64,000 bases of DNA from Pseudomonadota bacterium (GTDB lineage Bacteria > Pseudomonadota > Gammaproteobacteria > Steroidobacterales > Steroidobacteraceae): contig JAJYLP010000004.1 in the NCBI GenBank assembly GCA_021787615.1, forward strand, positions 1 through 64,000, written 5' to 3'. The notes under the pieces are model-generated. The model was not told the DNA's origin. It searched no databases and saw nothing but the letters and a program-made list of their open reading frames with translations. Below, piece after piece: positions 1 through 9,107 of the stretch. How positions within the stretch are numbered: the first letter of the stretch is position 1; the number at the start of each line of letters is the position of its first letter. The position numbers and the translations under genes were made by a program.

Positions 1-2
1 CG

Positions 3-338
3 AGCTCCACCGCCAGCTTCTTGAACGGCCTGAACGTGAACTCGGTCGACAACTCGAACCTGACGCTGATTTCGATCGATTTCGCCCTGCAGCAGATCGC
101 GACCAGCAGCGCCGATCTGGGTGCGTACCAGAACCGGTTCCAGGCTGCGGTGACGGGCCTGCAGACCGATTCGACCAACCTCAGCGCCGCCAAGAGCACG
201 ATCGTGGACGCGAACTACGCCCAGGCGACCTCGAACCTGTCCAAGGCGCAGATCCTGCAGCAGGCGAGCACGGCGATGGTGGCTCAGGCGAACACCATCC
301 CGCAGAACGTCCTGACGCTGCTGCAGAAGCTGCCGTAA
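3..338 (+). CDS. fliC: Flagellin, C-terminal part (5' end outside window)
   Basis: The reading frame is open from the window edge, so only about 110 C-terminal residues are seen. They match the conserved D1/D0 helix of bacterial flagellin: LGAYQNRF, then AAKSTIVDANYAQATSNL, then QILQQASTAMVAQAN and a terminal PQNVLTLLQKLP. Flagellin is exported by the flagellar type III system and polymerises into the filament, with this C-terminal helix lining the inner core. fliD and fliS follow on the same strand, as in many gammaproteobacteria. The variable central domain, the usual site of glycosylation, is not in the window. No methionine start applies because the gene is cut by the edge. Confidence 0.95.
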   Translation, partial: SSTASFLNGLNVNSVDNSNLTLISIDFALQQIATSSADLGAYQNRFQAAVTGLQTDSTNLSAAKSTIVDANYAQATSNLSKAQILQQASTAMVAQANTIPQNVLTLLQKLP

Positions 339-466
339 GGACGCGGTTCCAGATGGAATGACCTCAAGGCCTGAAATGGACGCTCCCGGGGGCGGTCGCC
401 GCAAGGCGCCGTCCTCGGGGCGCTTGTACCGGGGCGTACCCAGGGCGTGCCTGAGGAGCAGCTGAT

Positions 467-1882
467 ATGTCTGGGTCGATGGTTTCGGTTGCGAGCAACT
501 CGAGCGCCGGCGCCGCCGGCGGCTCGGTCATCGACGTCGCGAGCCTGGTCGCGCAGCTGGTGCAGGCCACCGAGGCCCCGCAGCAGGCGATCATCACTCA
601 GAACACTCAATCGGTCAGCACGGAGATCTCGGCGGTAGGCTCCCTGAAGGGCGCACTATCTCAATTCCAATCGACGCTTTCGGCAATTGATACTCCCAGC
701 GCCTTCAACAGCTTGAGCGCCACGAGCAGCAACACGACGGCGTTCACCGCGACCGCGTCTTCCAGCGCCACTCTGGGCTCATACAGCGTCACCGTTGGCC
801 AATTGGCCCAGGCACAGCAGCTGGTCTCGAGCGCCTTCTCGGGCGGCAGCTCGGCGACCGTCGGCACGGGCACGCTCCAGCTCACCCTCGGCGGCAACAG
901 TTTCAGCGTCACCATCGGAAGCAGCAACGACACCCTGTCCGGCATCGCGGCTGCAATCAATTCGGCAAGCGGCAACCCGGGCATTCAGGCGAGCATCGTC
1001 ACCGGCACGACCGGCGCGCATCTGGTGCTCACCTCATCACTGACGGGTGCATCGAACACCATACAGGTCGCGGAGACGGATCCTGGCACGGGCTTGTCAT
1101 CGCTCACCTACGGCAGCGGCAACACCGTCAATTACACGCAGGCCACCGCCGCTCAGAATGCAACGCTCGCCATAGCCGGAGTCACCTACAGCAGCGCCAG
1201 CAATACCGTCACCAGCGCACTGAGCGGCGTGACGCTGAATCTCCTTGCCACAACGACTACGGCGGCGACGCTGTCGGTCGCCGACAACAACAGCGCAGTC
1301 GAAAGCAATCTCCAGGCACTCGTCGCTGGATATAACACGCTGCAGCAGGCATTCAGCCAGCTGGGCGGGTACGACGCGACCACCAACACCGCCGGACCGC
1401 TCATGGGCAACGCAGCCCTGACGGGGGTGCAAAGCCAGATCAGCTCCATCCTCGACCGCTTCGTCAATACCGGTTCGTCGACCTACAATTCGCTCGCCAG
1501 CGTCGGTATCACGGCCAACAGCGACGGCACGCTGAGCCTCAATAGCACGACCCTATCCGCGGCGCTGAGCACGAACTTCAGCGCCGTCAGCGCGTTGTTC
1601 AGCGGCAGCGGCGGCATCGCGGCAGCGCTGAATTCGCAGCTCACCGGTCAGCTGGCAAGCGGCGGGCCCATCGACTCCCTCAGCCAGAGCCTGGTGCAGC
1701 AGGAGAACTCGCTGTCGCAGCAGAGCTCCCAACTCTCACAGCAGATGAGTGCGCTGTCGGCGAGCCTCACCGAGCAGTATTCGGCGTTGAACACGCTGCT
1801 ATCCTCCCTGCAGAGCACCTCGTCCTATCTCACCCAGGCGTTCGCGACTCTTCCACAGGTGCAGGCCACCTCGGCCGCCTGA
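467..1882 (+). CDS. fliD: Flagellar hook-associated protein 2 (filament cap)
   Basis: 471 residues, a normal FliD length. The N-terminal FliD domain (about residues 15-115) includes VIDVASLVAQLVQATEAPQQ and a Ser/Thr/Gln-rich stretch. The middle region is beta-rich, and the C-terminal domain (about 225-460) ends in a Ser/Gln-rich coiled-coil near 395-450. FliD forms the pentameric cap under which exported flagellin folds. The ATG at 467 is preceded by GAGGAG at a suitable distance, which supports this start. It lies 128 bp after flagellin and 67 bp before fliS. Confidence 0.95.
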   Translation: MSGSMVSVASNSSAGAAGGSVIDVASLVAQLVQATEAPQQAIITQNTQSVSTEISAVGSLKGALSQFQSTLSAIDTPSAFNSLSATSSNTTAFTATASSSATLGSYSVTVGQLAQAQQLVSSAFSGGSSATVGTGTLQLTLGGNSFSVTIGSSNDTLSGIAAAINSASGNPGIQASIVTGTTGAHLVLTSSLTGASNTIQVAETDPGTGLSSLTYGSGNTVNYTQATAAQNATLAIAGVTYSSASNTVTSALSGVTLNLLATTTTAATLSVADNNSAVESNLQALVAGYNTLQQAFSQLGGYDATTNTAGPLMGNAALTGVQSQISSILDRFVNTGSSTYNSLASVGITANSDGTLSLNSTTLSAALSTNFSAVSALFSGSGGIAAALNSQLTGQLASGGPIDSLSQSLVQQENSLSQQSSQLSQQMSALSASLTEQYSALNTLLSSLQSTSSYLTQAFATLPQVQATSAA

Positions 1883-1949
1883 GGCGCCGCGCTCAAGTTA
1901 GTCGTCCCCGCGCCGTTAAACTCGGCATCAAGACTGGGAGTCACAACTC

Positions 1950-2384
1950 TTGAGTGCGTTTTCACAGCAGTCCAAAATTGCCGCCTACCGCAGTGTCAGT
2001 GCGCATGGGGCGGTAGCCAACGCGGATCCGCACACGCTGGTGCTGACGCTATTCGATGCCGTACTCGGCCGACTGACTGCGGCGCGAGCGTGCATCGAGA
2101 AAGGCGACATCGTGCGCAAGGCCGGGCTTCTGCACAGCTCGGTGGTGCTGCTCGCGGAACTGCGGGGAAGCCTGGACCTGCACAAGGGTGGAACGCTCGC
2201 GCAGAACCTGAGCGATCTGTATGAATACATGACCCGGCGCCTGGTGCACGCCAACGTGAACAACGATGCGGCGGCGGTTTCCGAGGTGCTTGGCCTGCTC
2301 GGCGAGATCCGCTCCGCGTGGGCGGCAATCGGCCCGGAGGTACGCTCCGGCGCGATCACCGCGGCGGTGGCCAGCGCGACCTAA
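1950..2384 (+). CDS. fliS: Flagellin export chaperone FliS
   Basis: 144 residues of an all-helical FliS-type protein. YRSVSAHGAVANADPHTLVLTLFDAVLGRL is the N-terminal flagellin-binding region of the family (residues about 13-42), and YEYMTRRLVHANVNND is the conserved later helix. FliS keeps flagellin monomers unfolded in the cytoplasm until export. The start is a TTG preceded by GGGAG; no ATG is available in frame near it. Context fliC-fliD-fliS supports the call. A GC hairpin starts three bases after the stop codon. Confidence 0.93.
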   Translation: MSAFSQQSKIAAYRSVSAHGAVANADPHTLVLTLFDAVLGRLTAARACIEKGDIVRKAGLLHSSVVLLAELRGSLDLHKGGTLAQNLSDLYEYMTRRLVHANVNNDAAAVSEVLGLLGEIRSAWAAIGPEVRSGAITAAVASAT

Positions 2385-2387
2385 TCG

Positions 2388-2413
2388 CCCCGCGCAGCGG
2401 CGGCGCCGCGGGG
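2388..2413 (+). terminator. GC hairpin after fliS, terminator-like without U-tract
   Basis: A perfect 7-bp stem, CCCCGCG (2388-2394) with CGCGGGG (2407-2413), encloses a 12-nt loop and begins three bases after the fliS stop. No run of T follows, so it would be a weak intrinsic terminator at best. It may instead be an mRNA 3'-end barrier between the flagellar genes and the downstream glycosyltransferase. Confidence 0.35.
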
Positions 2414-2466
2414 AAATGCGACATAATTCACGGCGGGTCTCGTGGGGCGCCCACTAAGGTAGCGCC

Positions 2467-5034
2467 ATGAGCAAAGGGCGCCGCACAGCCACGCTACGGA
2501 TTCCCGCGCAACCCGGTTCCGGCACGGCGGAATCTGACGACCTGCGCAGGGCATTGAGCCTCTTTCAGGCGGGCGACTGGGCCGGCGCCGAGCCCCTGTG
2601 CCGCTCGGTCGTGCGCCGTCAGCCCCAGCATCAGGGTGCGCTGACGCTCCTCGGGGTCATTCTGGCCAAATCCGGCCGCAAGGTCGAGGCGGCAGACACA
2701 CTCGGCCGTGCGGCCGCCTGCGCGCCGCGCGATCCGCAGGCGCACAATAACCACGGCAATGCGTTGCGCGAGTGCGGAAGACACCTGCAGGCTCTGTCCT
2801 GCTACGATCGGGCGCTCGCCCTGAAGCACGATTACCCGGACGCGTTGTACAACCGGGCGGTGGTGCTGCAGGAGCTCAAGCGCTTCACGGACGCGATTGC
2901 GGACTACGATCGCGCCATTGCACTCAAACATAACAATGTATCCGCATACAACAACCGCGGCGCCGCGCTCCAGGAGTTGTCGTATTTCGCAGATGCGGTC
3001 GCGAGCTATGACCGCGCGCTCGAGTTACAGCCGGCGCACGCCAGCGCCTGGAACAATCGCGGCATCGCGTTGCTGAAATTGCGGATGTTCGAGCTCGCAC
3101 TGGCGAGCTTCGAGCATGCGCTCGCGATCCAGCCGGACTTTGCCGAGGCGCTCAACAATCGGGGCGTCGCGCTGCGGGAGCTTGCTCGGCTGCCGGAAGC
3201 GCTCGCGAGCTTCGAGCGGGCCCTCGCGGCGAGACCACAATACGCCGACGCCCACAATAATCGTGGCGTCACGCTCAGAGAGCTTGGGCGACCCGACGAG
3301 GCACTTGCCAGCTGCGAGCGTGCGCTGGCGCTTAATCCGGATTACGCCGAGGCGCATGTCAACCGGGGTGTCGTGCTGCGCGAGCTGAGTCGCCTGGAGG
3401 AGGCGCTGGCGAGTCATGAGCGGGCGCTCGCCATCAACCCGGCGCATCCAGATGCGTTCCTCAACCGGGGCGCCGTGCTGCACGACTTGCGCCGATTCCA
3501 TGAGGCGTTGGAGAGCCATGAACACGCACTCCTGTTCATGTCGGAAAGCGCACGAGCCTACCAGAATCAAGCCCTCACTCTTCAGGCACTGCGGCGCCAG
3601 GATGAAGCCCTGGCGAGCTACGAGCGTGCGCTCAAGTTCGATCCAAACGCGGAGTTTCTGCGGGGGGCCTGCCAGCACGCGCGCATGCAGATCTGCGACT
3701 GGAGCGGGTTCGAGACCGCGGTTGCGGAATTGACGATGGCCGTTGAGCGCGGCGAGGCGGCCATCCGGCCGTTCGCGGCGTTGGCCCTGTTCGATTCCCC
3801 GCGATTGCAGCGTAAAGCCGCAGCGCGTTGGGCACGGGAGAAATGCCAGCCGGCGCGTCGACTGCCGCCATTGCAGCGCTATCCGGAGCACTCCCGGGTG
3901 CGGGTGGGCTATTTCTCTGCCGACTTTCGTGACCACGCGCTCTCCGCTCTTGCCGCCGAGCTGTTCGAGATCCATGATCGCTCCTCGTTCGAATTCACTG
4001 CGTTCTGCCTGGGCCCCGATGAGCGAGACGCCCTCGGCACGCGCGTACGGCAGGCCTTCGACCGCTTCCTTCCGCTCGCCGGACAATCGGACGAACAGAT
4101 CGCCTCTCTGGCGCGGAGCCTGCAGATCGACATCGCAGTCGATCTCGGTGGCTACACGCAACACGCGCGACCCCGGATTTTCGCTCTGCGTGCTGCACCC
4201 ATCCAGGTAAGCTACTTGGGCTACCTCGGGACTCTGGGTGCCGAGTACATGGATTATCTGCTCGCCGATGAGATCCTCGTGCCGCGCGAGCAGCGCCGGC
4301 ACTACACCGAAAAGATCGCCTACCTGCCGAGCTATCAGGCGAACGACAGCCGCAGGTCGAGCTCGGACAGAGTCTTTGCGCGCGCCGAGATTGGACTGCC
4401 GGAGAGCGGATTCGTCTTCTGCTGCCTCAATGCTAGTTACAAGATCCTGCCGGAGACGTTCGCGAGCTGGATGCGGATTCTCGCGGCAGTGCCCGACAGC
4501 ACGCTTCTCCTGGTCGCGGACTGCCAGGCGACGAAGCTCAATCTGCGGCAACGGACTGCCGCCGCCGGCCTGAATCCGGATCGTATCGTCTTCGTCGGAA
4601 GGGTTCCGTACGCGGAGTATCTCGCCCGCTTCCGCGTCGCCGACCTGTTTCTAGACACGCTCCCGTACAACGCCGGGACCGTCGCGAGCGATGCTCTGTG
4701 GAGCGGCTTGCCGGTGCTGACGTGTGCCGGCGAATCGTTCGCGGCGCGGGTGGGCGCGAGCCTGCTCACGGCTGTCGGCTTGCCTGAACTCATCACAAGC
4801 GACCGCTCGAGCTACGAGAGGCGAGCGATTGAGCTGGCATACGAGCCTGCGAAACTCGCTTCGATCCGAGCCAGGCTGTCCGCGGCCCGCGGTAGCAGCC
4901 TGCTCTTTGACACCACGCGGCTCGCCCGCAGCCTGGAGGCACTCTATCGGCGCATGGACCGCAGACACCGCCTCGGACTGCTGCCCGAGCATCTGCTCTC
5001 GGAGATGCCGGTGCTTACTCCGTGCGGCGACTGA
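2467..5034 (+). CDS. TPR-containing O-GlcNAc transferase-like (SPINDLY/GT41) glycosyltransferase
   Basis: 855 residues. Roughly residues 25-400 are consecutive 34-residue TPR units with recurring patterns such as ALASFERALA and NNRGVALREL. Residues from about 478 to 840 form the GT41 catalytic part: VRVGYFSADFRDHALSAL, then GGYTQHARPRIFALRAAPIQVSYLGY, and near 725-751 DLFLDTLPYNAGTVASDALW, the nucleotide-sugar-binding end. The family moves a sugar from a nucleotide donor to Ser/Thr of proteins or assembles glycans in the cytoplasm. AAGG lies seven bases before the ATG. Position directly after fliS suggests that flagellin may be the acceptor; this is inference. The next gene starts 25 bp after the stop. 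Confidence 0.9.
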   Translation: MSKGRRTATLRIPAQPGSGTAESDDLRRALSLFQAGDWAGAEPLCRSVVRRQPQHQGALTLLGVILAKSGRKVEAADTLGRAAACAPRDPQAHNNHGNALRECGRHLQALSCYDRALALKHDYPDALYNRAVVLQELKRFTDAIADYDRAIALKHNNVSAYNNRGAALQELSYFADAVASYDRALELQPAHASAWNNRGIALLKLRMFELALASFEHALAIQPDFAEALNNRGVALRELARLPEALASFERALAARPQYADAHNNRGVTLRELGRPDEALASCERALALNPDYAEAHVNRGVVLRELSRLEEALASHERALAINPAHPDAFLNRGAVLHDLRRFHEALESHEHALLFMSESARAYQNQALTLQALRRQDEALASYERALKFDPNAEFLRGACQHARMQICDWSGFETAVAELTMAVERGEAAIRPFAALALFDSPRLQRKAAARWAREKCQPARRLPPLQRYPEHSRVRVGYFSADFRDHALSALAAELFEIHDRSSFEFTAFCLGPDERDALGTRVRQAFDRFLPLAGQSDEQIASLARSLQIDIAVDLGGYTQHARPRIFALRAAPIQVSYLGYLGTLGAEYMDYLLADEILVPREQRRHYTEKIAYLPSYQANDSRRSSSDRVFARAEIGLPESGFVFCCLNASYKILPETFASWMRILAAVPDSTLLLVADCQATKLNLRQRTAAAGLNPDRIVFVGRVPYAEYLARFRVADLFLDTLPYNAGTVASDALWSGLPVLTCAGESFAARVGASLLTAVGLPELITSDRSSYERRAIELAYEPAKLASIRARLSAARGSSLLFDTTRLARSLEALYRRMDRRHRLGLLPEHLLSEMPVLTPCGD

Positions 5035-5059
5035 AACCAGACTCCGGAGCCCACATCCA

Positions 5060-5959
5060 GTGACCGCAGCCAGCATTTATCAAATCTACTACTCCGACCA
5101 GACCCGCACCGAGCTCGACCCTGGATTCCTGCCACTCGACAACAGCGCGAATCCGCGGCCGGACTGGCGGGAATACTGGCCGATACGCGCGTTTCTCCTC
5201 GGGCAGACGCTCGAGCCGGATCGGTATTACGGCTTTTTCTCGCCGAAATTCAAGCAGAAGACCACACTGACCGCAACCACGGTCCAGGAGTTCATTCGGC
5301 AGCGTGACGGCACAGCGGACGTGATTTCGTTCTCGCCGTTCTTCGATCAAATGGCCCTGCCGCTCAACATTTTGGAGCTGGCCGCGGTCGTCCACGACTG
5401 CCGGGACACCTTTGCCCAGTGCGCCGCACTGGTCGCGCCGGGGTTCTGCATCGAAAGCAGCGTCATGAGCTCGCTCGATATCGTCTACTGCAACTACTTT
5501 GTGGCCAAGCCGCGATTCTGGACAGAGTGGCTGAGCAAGTGCGAGCAGATCTTCGCAATCGCGGAGCAGGGCATCACGCCGCTCGGCCAGGCGCTAAACC
5601 GGGTCGTTTCGTACGGTACCGGCGCTGCGCCGGCAAAGGTGTTTCTCATCGAGCGCGTAGCGTCTCTCCTGCTGTGGTCAGATCCGCATTGGCGTCACCA
5701 GTCCTTCAATCCCCAATTCCTGCCACATTTGCGCACGCGACTTTCCGCAGTCGCCAGCGCACCGGACCTGCTCGTGCTTGATGCGCTGAAGATCGCCTAC
5801 GCCCGCAGTGGCGTCGAGCAGTATCTTGCGGTCTATCACCAGCTCCGCGAGCGACTCAACCAACGCCATGCCGCATCTCAACTCTCCACCAGACCGACGG
5901 GCGCCATCGATTCTCGTCAATTCCAGGCCCAGCCGGTTCCGGATGCGCAGTCGAGGTAG
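5060..5959 (+). CDS. Uncharacterised protein of a glycosyltransferase-associated family
   Basis: 299 residues from a GTG at 5060, with GGAG about ten bases upstream; the frame is open further upstream but would overlap the OGT-like gene. The N-terminus has IYQIYYSDQTRTELDPGF, then PLDNSANPRPDWREYWPIRAF, a pattern I associate with uncharacterised proteins found beside or fused to glycosyltransferases. No signal peptide or membrane helix is evident, and I see no DXD-type motif that would make it an obvious glycosyltransferase. It sits between the OGT-like gene and a WbsX-like gene (six bases to the latter), so a role in building or attaching a glycan is likely, but the reaction is unknown. Confidence 0.75.
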   Translation: MTAASIYQIYYSDQTRTELDPGFLPLDNSANPRPDWREYWPIRAFLLGQTLEPDRYYGFFSPKFKQKTTLTATTVQEFIRQRDGTADVISFSPFFDQMALPLNILELAAVVHDCRDTFAQCAALVAPGFCIESSVMSSLDIVYCNYFVAKPRFWTEWLSKCEQIFAIAEQGITPLGQALNRVVSYGTGAAPAKVFLIERVASLLLWSDPHWRHQSFNPQFLPHLRTRLSAVASAPDLLVLDALKIAYARSGVEQYLAVYHQLRERLNQRHAASQLSTRPTGAIDSRQFQAQPVPDAQSR

Positions 5960-5965
5960 TGAAAA

Positions 5966-7321
5966 ATGGTCAATGACGTCAGAGCGATAGCTTTTTACCT
6001 GCCGCAGTACCATCCGATTCCGGAAAATGACGCGTGGTGGGGCAAGGGATTCACCGAATGGACGAAGGTTGTGGAAGCTCGTCCCCTCTATTACGGCCAT
6101 TATCAGCCGCAGCTGCCTGGCCCGCTCGGCTTCTACGATCTGCGTCTGCCCGAGGTGCGCGAGGCGCAAGCACAGCTTGCGCGGCAGCACGGGATACACG
6201 GCTTCTGCTACTACCACTATTGGTTCAACGGCAAGCGTCTCCTCGAGCGCCCGTTCAACGAAGTGCTGGCCTCTGGAAAGCCCGACTTTCCGTTCTGCCT
6301 GTGCTGGGCCAACGAAAACTGGACCCGCCGCTGGGACGGGCAGAACAAGGAAGTCCTGATGGCTCAGGATTACTCCGCCGATGGGGATCGGGCGTTGATT
6401 CGCGAGCTCATCCCGGCCTTCAAGAATCCGCGCTACATCCGGGTGCGCGGCCTGCCGCTGTTTCTGATCTACCGCACCGCGGACCTGCCCGATCCACGCG
6501 CGACCGCTGCGATCTGGCGCGAGGAAGCCGCCGCAGCAGGCCTGCCCGGGCTCTATCTATGTCGGGTAGAGTCCTTCTGCAACAGCAATGCGGCAGAGGA
6601 TCCCGCGCAGCTCGGCTTCGATGCCGCCTGCGAGTTCCCACCGCACGGCATCCCCGCCTCAGCGAGCCGCACGCCCCACGCGGGCCTGGATCCCGATTTC
6701 ACGGGCGCCATTTATGACTATCTCGAAGTAAGCCGACATTTCGCGCTTCGGCCGATGCCGTCGTATCGCCGCTTCTTCGGCGTGATGCCGTCCTGGGACA
6801 ACACCGCCCGCGTCGGGCGGCGCGCCCACATGGCGCTCAACGCCAACCCCGAGGCCTATCGAAACTGGTTGGAGACCGTGGTCAACCGCACGCGCCGGGA
6901 AAGAGACGACGAGGAGCGGCTGGTGTTCATCAATGCATGGAACGAATGGGGCGAAGGCTGTCACCTCGAACCTGATCGCCGCTACGGAATGACCTGGCTG
7001 GAAGCGACTCGCGCAGCCCTGACCGGCGCTGCGCCAACGGTCGGCGCAGATGCGACCTCTGCCGACCCGCTGCCGCTGTATCGCCATCTCGAGCGAGTGG
7101 CCGAAGAGCTCGGCCTGCAAGGCGCCGACGCAAACGCCGTCCTGCGCGAGATCTCCGCGCTGGCTCGGAAGTGGCGCGTCGAACTGGCCAAGCGCGAAGA
7201 TGTGATCGCGGCGCTCAATGAGAAGCTGGTGGACGCCACGGCACGACTCGCCGCGGAGCAACACCAGAACGGCGACCGCACCAGCCGCTTGACCGCATGC
7301 GCGCCGCAGCTGACATCCTGA
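5966..7321 (+). CDS. WbsX/GH99-like glycan biosynthesis protein
   Basis: 451 residues. The start of the protein reads VRAIAFYLPQYHPIPENDAWWG followed by GFTEWT, which is diagnostic of the WbsX-like family related to glycoside hydrolase 99. Further conserved blocks are FCYYHYWFNGKRLLERPF, CWANENWTRRWDG and, late in the domain, INAWNEWGEGCHLEPD. The catalytic domain spans about residues 5-350; a helical, probably coiled-coil tail follows (about 370-440). WbsX-like proteins occur in O-antigen, capsule and flagellar-glycan loci, often as modules of large glycosyltransferases, but their exact reaction is not established. Co-directional with the two preceding genes and probably cotranscribed. Confidence 0.85.
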   Translation: MVNDVRAIAFYLPQYHPIPENDAWWGKGFTEWTKVVEARPLYYGHYQPQLPGPLGFYDLRLPEVREAQAQLARQHGIHGFCYYHYWFNGKRLLERPFNEVLASGKPDFPFCLCWANENWTRRWDGQNKEVLMAQDYSADGDRALIRELIPAFKNPRYIRVRGLPLFLIYRTADLPDPRATAAIWREEAAAAGLPGLYLCRVESFCNSNAAEDPAQLGFDAACEFPPHGIPASASRTPHAGLDPDFTGAIYDYLEVSRHFALRPMPSYRRFFGVMPSWDNTARVGRRAHMALNANPEAYRNWLETVVNRTRRERDDEERLVFINAWNEWGEGCHLEPDRRYGMTWLEATRAALTGAAPTVGADATSADPLPLYRHLERVAEELGLQGADANAVLREISALARKWRVELAKREDVIAALNEKLVDATARLAAEQHQNGDRTSRLTACAPQLTS

Positions 7322-7526
7322 GAATGTGCCCCACGAGCGCGATGCGGGCGGACCACGCCCGCGTCATTGACTCCGCGACGCGCAGACAGTCGCCGCACCA
7401 CCTCGCGGCACCGAGACTGCGCGCGCTTTGGCGCCATGGCGCAGAATTCCCGCTTGCGAATGACCCCGCCATTCGTCAGTGGCCGACAATTCTCCGGACT
7501 GACTGCATGCCGCTCAGGACGCGAAC

Positions 7527-8735
7527 ATGACGACCAGACCTGCAGCGGACCTGCCGCGGCGCCAACCCGTCCTGCTGTTCGTGTTCGGGATGGGCCGGTC
7601 GGGCAGCTCAGCGCTGACGCGTGTGTTGTCGCTTTGCGGCGGCGCGTTACCCGATGCTCTCGTCGGGGCAACGGAGGGCAATCCGCTCGGGCACTGGGAA
7701 CCGCAACGTGCCCTGGACATCAACGACGCATTCCTCGGCCAGCACGGTGCGACTTGGTTCGACCCCACACTGCGTCTCGAGGCCGAGGTGAGCGTCGACA
7801 GCAGTCTGCGCAGCGCCTATCTCGAGCAAATCACCGCGTTCCTGCGCGCTCTGCCGGCGGCGCCGCTGCAGCTCGTGAAGGAGCCGAGGATCACGGCGCT
7901 GTCCATGTTCTGGTTCGAGGCCGCCATCCGGCTCGGGTATTCCATTCGAATGGTGATTCCAGTGCGTCACCCTCAGGAGGTGGTGGCTTCCCTTGCGACC
8001 CGTGACGGTGCCACGCCGGAGCTCGCGAGCGCATTGTGGTTGAAATACAACCTGCTTGCGGAGCGTCACTCGCGGGAATTCGCGCGCGTTTTCGTCGAAT
8101 ACCCGAATCTGCTGCGGGATTGGCGGGACGAGATCGCACGAATCTCCGCGGCGCTGTCCATCGACCTGTCCGTTCGAGACGAGGCGGCAATCGACGCGTT
8201 TGTGCGACCGGATCTTCGCCACGAACGGAATCAGGGGCAAATCAACGAGGTATTTGGCCCTCCGTGGCTGTCCGGGGTCTACACGGCGCTGTCTGCGGCG
8301 GCCCGGGACGAGCCTCTGGACACCCGAATGATGGATGAGATTCTTGACTCGTATCGCATCAGCGAGCGCGCATTTCGCATTGCCCTCGGTGACTTCACCG
8401 CGCGCGATGGTTCTGCAGGCAAGCCCGGTAGCAGTCGCAACCCCCAGATCGCCCAATTGATCCGTGCGGTGGCCGGCCAGGAGTCGCAGATGCTCAGAGT
8501 CTGCCTGAACAGCCCGTGGTATCTGGGACAGAATCCTGATGTCGCCGCCGCAGCGATCGATCCGTGCGAGCACTGGCTTGCCTATGGAGCCAATGAGGGG
8601 CGACTGCCCAGCGACGACCCGTTGTCCCTGCTGCAATCTCTGATGCAGGAGCGCTTCAGACAACCTGCTTCGGCGACCAGCGCGGCACACGTTAAGGAGC
8701 ACAGCGCGACCAAACCTTTTAGTGTCCAGCCTTGA
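7527..8735 (+). CDS. Sulfotransferase-family protein with C-terminal NPDVA-type module
   Basis: 402 residues. The PAPS 5'-phosphosulfate loop is visible at residues 21-28 (GMGRSGSS) and the 3'-phosphate-binding motif at about 147-156 (RHPQEVVASL), with a family-typical EGNPLGHWEP between them. The core domain covers about residues 15-290. A separate C-terminal module (about 325-370) has WYLGQNPDVA followed by HWLAYGANEGR, a short motif found attached to bacterial glycosyltransferases and sulfotransferases. The expected role is transfer of sulfate from PAPS to a hydroxyl of a carbohydrate. It lies 205 bp after the WbsX-like gene, same strand. No APS/PAPS synthesis gene is in the window. Acceptor unknown. 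Confidence 0.85.
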   Translation: MTTRPAADLPRRQPVLLFVFGMGRSGSSALTRVLSLCGGALPDALVGATEGNPLGHWEPQRALDINDAFLGQHGATWFDPTLRLEAEVSVDSSLRSAYLEQITAFLRALPAAPLQLVKEPRITALSMFWFEAAIRLGYSIRMVIPVRHPQEVVASLATRDGATPELASALWLKYNLLAERHSREFARVFVEYPNLLRDWRDEIARISAALSIDLSVRDEAAIDAFVRPDLRHERNQGQINEVFGPPWLSGVYTALSAAARDEPLDTRMMDEILDSYRISERAFRIALGDFTARDGSAGKPGSSRNPQIAQLIRAVAGQESQMLRVCLNSPWYLGQNPDVAAAAIDPCEHWLAYGANEGRLPSDDPLSLLQSLMQERFRQPASATSAAHVKEHSATKPFSVQP

Positions 8736-9107
8736 CACTGCGTTGCGCTGTTGCGAACAGCACAGGCATTGTCTCGGTCCTGAGGGACCTTCCAACCGGT
8801 TCGCGCTTCACCACGGTCCGACTTGCCACGCTCGGCCGGGCCGAACGTCCTCCCGGATCCGCTCCACGCGCCTGACGTTGCGCCCACTCGGCGGCAGAGG
8901 CCTTCGCCTGCCTGTAAACATGCACCGCGGCGCGAACCGATGCACGTTCCGGACAGCATCGGACCGGCCGGCGGACATCCCGCTGCGCGGTGATTCAAGC
9001 CCCCGGGGTCGCTCTCGTCCGTGTTCGCGTCGGCAGTCAGATCGTGCTTCATCCCCCCGCGCACAGTACTTCTTGCAATGACGCCTGTCACGACGCCGAA
9101 CGAGACG
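8736..9107. other. Intergenic region between convergent sulfotransferase and purL genes
   Basis: About 370 bp without a convincing gene. Open frames here have no recognisable motif and arginine/serine-rich shadow composition. I see no clear terminator, promoter or RNA gene, although both flanking genes end here. Confidence 0.5.

Noticed and set aside
2570..3660. Direct DNA repeats inside the OGT-like gene
   Set aside because: They are explained by the tandem TPR units of the protein and are not a separate repeat element.
8722..9081. Open frame of 119 codons after the sulfotransferase gene
   Set aside because: Begins inside the end of the sulfotransferase gene, has no recognisable motif and shows Arg/Ser/Pro-rich composition typical of unused GC-rich frames.
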